Assembly (NCBI GenBank): GCA_016209865.1
Contig: JACQVL010000250.1
Span: 1-9,209 of the forward strand
Source: Candidatus Latescibacterota bacterium
GTDB lineage: Bacteria > JAAXHH01 > JACQVL01
Length of the DNA stretch: 9,209 nucleotides
Direction of reading: 5' to 3'
Shown here: positions 6,726 to 9,209 of the stretch, one piece after another
Layout of the letters: each line of letters opens with the position of its first letter
How positions within the stretch are numbered: the stretch's first letter is position 1
Program-made: the position numbers and the translations under genes
The notes under the pieces: model-generated
What the model saw: the letters and a program-made list of their open reading frames with translations, nothing else
Told to the model about the DNA's origin: nothing
Databases searched by the model: none

Positions 6726-6825
6726 GGTGGTCGGTAGCCGGTGATCGGTTAAGACCAAAAGCTTGTTCAATCTTCATCGCTCTTAGTGTTGACCGACCAC
6801 CGACCACTGATCACCGACCACCGAG
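6726..6825. repeat. Heptamer array III (GGTGGTC / CGACCAC), inverted arms
   Basis: The left arm (6726-6753) has ggtggtc, ggtagcc, ggtgatc, ggttaag. The right arm (6794-6825) has cgaccac, cgaccac, tgatcac, cgaccac, cgag, again A-A-B-A. The arms are mutually complementary (ten perfect pairs in GGTGGTCGGT against its complement, weaker beyond) around a ~40-nt AT-richer loop. The minus-strand stop TGA (6811-6813) of the glycosidase-like gene lies in the B unit tgatcac, and its last three residues (GGR) are encoded by the array. It lies between the glycosidase-like gene and the first oxygenase gene. Confidence 0.82.
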
Positions 6826-8334
6826 AAACTGAAACGCATACATCCGCATCGAACGAATCTTCACATGCAGCCGGACGGACTCTCTGGGAACCTCCGTGCC
6901 AATTCGATCAGAGTTCTTCCAGATCACCGGACTGTCAAGTCCATCAGTCGTGATCGGCTGGCAGGTGTCGAAGGTATAGCCGTCGATCGGTGTGTCCGTT
7001 TCTGATGAGAGCAATTGGATTCGGATTTCGGGCTCCGGCCCGGTGGGCTCAGCGTTGATCATCAGCCGCTCTCCGTCGAAACAAAGTGGACGGGTCGAAC
7101 AATGTCCGCCGCGCTGATCCCCCTCGATCCCGATGATGCGATCCCGTTTGAACGTCACCCGCGAGACCCGGCTCTGCGGCTTGTAATCGAGGGTGATCGG
7201 ATGAGACCCGCCGTGCGGGCCGTCCCCGCTGCGGTAGTAGAGCGCCCAGGTGTCGTGATCAACGGGCACGAACCCCGGCGCGACGGAGATGATGAAGCAG
7301 TCGAACGCGCCCGGTTCGCCGAGGGGGATGAACGTCTCGCGGCAGAGCCGGCCCCAATGCCGGTTGTCCCGGCTGGCGGCGACCTGGACGTGGAACGTGC
7401 CCTCGTAGTGCTGGTAGAAGCTGGGGAAGAGGTAGTGCGCGTTCACGTTGTCGGGATGCCGCGAGTACGCGCTGTTGTAGACGTCGGTGTTGAGGCTATC
7501 CTCCGAGTCGGCGGCGAGGACGAGGACGGACGGCGACCACTGCCGGAAGGAGTCCGACTCGATCCGCCCGACCGCCCGGCCGCGGTGCTGGGGTTTGACG
7601 CGGAGGGAGCCGGCCTCTACGTCGGCAAACTGGTTGCTCGTCCGGTGGTAGACGACGTACTGCTCTAACGTCGGGTCCCAGCAGGCGCAGTTCTGTGAAT
7701 CGGGATATCGGCCGAGGAAGTTTTCGTAGTAGCGCGTCCACCGGATGCCGTCGGGCGAGTACGCGCCCCGGAGGGTGCCTTGAGACCCATCATACAGCTC
7801 GAACACATACGGCCCATCCCATTCCGCGTAGACCATCTTGTACCGCTCCGCGTCGGGCGCGACCGGGTCGATGAACACGGTGCCCAGTTCCGGGCTCACC
7901 CCGTTGAATCCCCCCTCAAAGACGACGTTGTTCTCCGTTGAGCCTGCGACTGCGACCCGATGGAGGATCGGCTTCTCAAAATGGATCCCATCGTCAGACT
8001 CCGCATAGCTGACGCGCAGGCCGCGCCGGTCGGCGTGGGAGGAGTTGTACCACATCCGATACCGGCCGTCTTCTTTGAGGACACACAGCCACGCTGTCCC
8101 GCTCTCCCACGGCGCGTCCGCCTCCAGGATGGGCGTCCCGTGCTTCTCGACTTGCCCTAAGGAGAAGCGGACGCCGTAGGCGAGCTGGTCCCAGTGGGCC
8201 GGTGCGGCCATGTGGAGGAAGAAGTCGTCGAACAGCACTTGCCGGCGCGACCCGACATCAACCGGCGGCTGTCGTCTCCGGTATCGCTCCTGGTGGACGT
8301 CGTACTGCGGCTTCTCAGGCGTTGAGTCGCTCAT
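6811..8334 (-). CDS. Five-bladed beta-propeller glycosidase-like protein (GH32/GH43-like)
   Basis: A 507-residue protein. Near the N-terminus is GSRRQVLFDDFFL (28-40), the [GS]-R-R-Q-L-F-V-D-D-Y/F hallmark of a large planctomycete-type group usually annotated as glycosyl hydrolase family 32-like or hypothetical. It is followed by propeller-blade segments: RYRMWYNSS and LRVSYAESDDGIHFEKP (91-122), RYKMVYAEWDG (164-174), AYSPDGIRWTRY (191-202), QYVVYHRTS (225-233), and VAASRDNRHWGRL (318-330). The C-terminal ~110 residues form a likely beta-sandwich (LMINAEP, IRIQLLSS, GYTFDTCQPITTDGLDSPVIW, VRLHVKI, MYAFQFL), as is usual for this group. D36/D37 is a candidate nucleophile; acid/base residues cannot be placed with confidence. 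No signal peptide. Substrate unknown. It is the first cluster gene, 47 nt from a good promoter. The Shine-Dalgarno site (AAGAG) is weak. Confidence 0.8.
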   Translation of the reverse strand: MSDSTPEKPQYDVHQERYRRRQPPVDVGSRRQVLFDDFFLHMAAPAHWDQLAYGVRFSLGQVEKHGTPILEADAPWESGTAWLCVLKEDGRYRMWYNSSHADRRGLRVSYAESDDGIHFEKPILHRVAVAGSTENNVVFEGGFNGVSPELGTVFIDPVAPDAERYKMVYAEWDGPYVFELYDGSQGTLRGAYSPDGIRWTRYYENFLGRYPDSQNCACWDPTLEQYVVYHRTSNQFADVEAGSLRVKPQHRGRAVGRIESDSFRQWSPSVLVLAADSEDSLNTDVYNSAYSRHPDNVNAHYLFPSFYQHYEGTFHVQVAASRDNRHWGRLCRETFIPLGEPGAFDCFIISVAPGFVPVDHDTWALYYRSGDGPHGGSHPITLDYKPQSRVSRVTFKRDRIIGIEGDQRGGHCSTRPLCFDGERLMINAEPTGPEPEIRIQLLSSETDTPIDGYTFDTCQPITTDGLDSPVIWKNSDRIGTEVPRESVRLHVKIRSMRMYAFQFLGGR

Positions 8335-8388
8335 CGACCACTCTTTCAGGATGTCATGCGTCGTTACCGGCTACCGATTTGGAATGCA

Positions 8389-8417
8389 AGCATACGTTTG
8401 GGGAAGAGATTTGTCAA
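8389..8417 (-). promoter_or_regulatory. Sigma70-type promoter before the cluster
   Basis: On the minus strand TTGACA (8417-8412, perfect) is followed after exactly 17 bp by TATGCT (8394-8389, four of six matches to TATAAT). The start of transcription would lie near 8381, giving a leader of about 47 nt to the ATG at 8334. That leader contains CCGGCTACCGA (read on the plus strand), whose complement also occurs in the left arm of array III. Confidence 0.7.
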
Positions 8418-8528
8418 GGAGGTATTGCTGACGATTTATGGGAGACTATTGATGGAGTTAAGACAGGTGTTCAGGGAGAAGGCAGGAGTAGTGACGAAGA
8501 TGGGGGTGATCACGACCGTTGCCTCGCC

Positions 8529-8957
8529 TCAATTGCTCTGTGTCACTCGTTGAGCTATCAATACCGCATCCTCGGCTAAACTCAGTGCCCGGCGAGCATC
8601 CGTTTCATCGAATAACTCCCATGGCGTGCGCCCTCCGGCCTCATCACCATAGTCGCTCTCAATGTGAATATCAGGGCCTAATAGCTCCGCACACTCAGCT
8701 ACTCGTGCTACCTGTTGAACGATGTCGGATGGAAAGCGACCATCCTTTAATGCCTGTCGCAACGGCATTGCGGGGTTATGCGTCCGCCCCACTGGCCCCA
8801 AGAGGGCTAACATGGCTTTGGCGGCATTCTCGGTTGCCAGTTGACTATGATCGACGCATGCACGCCAACGCTGGGAAGCCATATCCTGACGGGCTTCATC
8901 CAGAAATCCGTCAGCCAGGCGGAGTCGATAGCGGACTTCTTCAGTGATCTGTATCAT
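8529..8957 (-). CDS. HEPN-domain protein (likely toxin of an MNT-HEPN pair)
   Basis: A 142-residue, mostly helical protein. The segment RWRACVDHSQLATENAAKAMLALLG (about residues 30-54) matches the core of HEPN proteins of the PF05168 type, where a x-H-x-Q-x-A-x-E-x-A-x-K-A-x-x-A helix is standard. R32-x4-H37 fits the R-x4-6-H spacing of HEPN ribonucleases, though it lies in the N-terminal helix and is not followed by the H-x-Y of typical HepT toxins, so nuclease activity is uncertain. The second helical part runs to ~136 (DARRALSLAEDAVLIAQRV). The start ATG directly follows the TAG stop of the nucleotidyltransferase gene (TAGATG), so translation is surely coupled. In HEPN/MNT modules the nucleotidyltransferase neutralises the HEPN protein, for example by AMP addition. 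Base composition looks less GC-rich than the neighbouring cluster. Confidence 0.82.
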   Translation of the reverse strand: MIQITEEVRYRLRLADGFLDEARQDMASQRWRACVDHSQLATENAAKAMLALLGPVGRTHNPAMPLRQALKDGRFPSDIVQQVARVAECAELLGPDIHIESDYGDEAGGRTPWELFDETDARRALSLAEDAVLIAQRVTQSN

Positions 8958-9209
8958 CTAAGGCTTCCATTCCAGAACCCACGGCCCGGATGGCTCGTGT
9001 TGCCATCGCCATACATCCCCTCCGTCGGTGTGCTCACGATACAGCCCCATCCGCTCGATCAACCGACATAAAGTCGCCAGTCGCTCAGCCGCATACCCGT
9101 GCGGGTCGTACAGAATATGCCCATCCAGTGCGATATCCAGATAGAGAGACGGCAGAGATGCTTCAAATTCCTGGGGGGTTTTCGCCAACACCGAAATCGC
9201 CCCACGATA
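8958..9209 (-). CDS. Minimal nucleotidyltransferase (MNT), C-terminal part
   Basis: The frame is open to the right edge; 83 codons are visible, beginning in-frame with YRGAISVLAKTP. The segment LPSLYLDIALDGHILYDP and the Trp-rich end (VWRWQHEPSGPWVLEWKP) resemble the C-terminal part of bacterial Pol-beta-like nucleotidyltransferases found beside HEPN genes. The GSxxxG...DxD catalytic motif lies outside the window, so activity cannot be judged. A GTG at 9191 could be read as a start, but homology continues upstream of it, so I treat the gene as cut by the edge. The stop TAG is immediately followed by the HEPN start. Confidence 0.8.
   Translation of the reverse strand, partial: YRGAISVLAKTPQEFEASLPSLYLDIALDGHILYDPHGYAAERLATLCRLIERMGLYREHTDGGDVWRWQHEPSGPWVLEWKP

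Noticed and set aside
6702-6770. Upstream in-frame extension of the 6701 oxygenase gene (23 codons)
   Set aside because: It runs through the left arm of array III; family homology and the Shine-Dalgarno site place the start at 6701.
6702-6810. Internal promoter (TTGAAC) before the first oxygenase gene
   Set aside because: No acceptable -10 box at 16-18 bp spacing on the minus strand.
8356-8579. Small plus-strand frames in the 194-bp gap before the propeller gene
   Set aside because: No homology or ribosome site; the gap holds a good minus-strand promoter instead.
1-9209. CRISPR array, tRNA or rRNA genes, insertion sequences
   Set aside because: No direct repeat-spacer pattern, cloverleaf, rRNA-like segment or transposase was seen; the heptamer arrays have no spacers and are too short-period for CRISPR.

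Overview
The window is GC-rich (low-to-mid 60s % by eye) and almost entirely coding. The main content is seven minus-strand genes (8334 down to 530) that read as one catabolic gene cluster. In transcription order they are: a five-bladed beta-propeller glycosidase-like protein (8334-6811); a phytanoyl-CoA dioxygenase (PhyH)-family Fe(II)/2-oxoglutarate oxygenase (6701-5874); a mandelate-racemase-type enolase-superfamily dehydratase/isomerase (5699-4410); a second PhyH oxygenase (4272-3364); an exported NHL-repeat propeller protein (3318-2248); a xylose-isomerase-like TIM-barrel sugar isomerase/epimerase (2224-1352); and a third PhyH oxygenase whose iron-binding HxD motif reads H-G-G (1336-530). 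The last three genes are 15-45 bp apart with good Shine-Dalgarno sites, one of them merging with the previous stop codon.

Flanking genes are unrelated. On the left, convergent with the cluster, is the 3' end of a plus-strand gene built of 16-residue glycine-rich repeats. On the right, in the same orientation as the cluster but separated by 194 bp, is a nucleotidyltransferase (MNT)-HEPN gene pair fused stop-to-start (TAGATG), cut by the window edge. It is a likely toxin-antitoxin module.

Regulation: a good sigma70-type promoter (TTGACA-N17-TATGCT, minus strand, 8389-8417) sits just before the propeller gene. A second control region (5700-5873) before the enolase gene has a 25-bp palindrome (TACAATT-N11-AATTGTA) plus a third exact and a fourth degenerate copy, overlapping a plausible promoter. 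The cluster is therefore probably read as two units, 8334-5874 and 5699-530.

The most unusual structure is a set of three heptanucleotide tandem-repeat arrays of unrelated sequence, one after each of the first three cluster genes. They tend to share an A-A-B-A layout. Two have facing inverted arms able to form long hairpins, and two contain the stop codon of the upstream gene, in both cases inside the odd 'B' unit.

Organism: a free-living or symbiotic bacterium with a rich carbohydrate and sugar-acid metabolism. Several PhyH oxygenases beside enolase-superfamily, xylose-isomerase-like and propeller genes recall lineages such as Poribacteria, Latescibacterota, Tectomicrobia/Entotheonella, planctomycetes and related uncultured groups. 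The sequence alone does not decide between them. Likely logic (inference): the propeller enzyme releases or recognises an unusual sugar, the isomerase and enolase-type dehydratase process the sugar or sugar acid, and the oxygenases hydroxylate or demethylate it. No transporter, regulator or kinase lies in the window.
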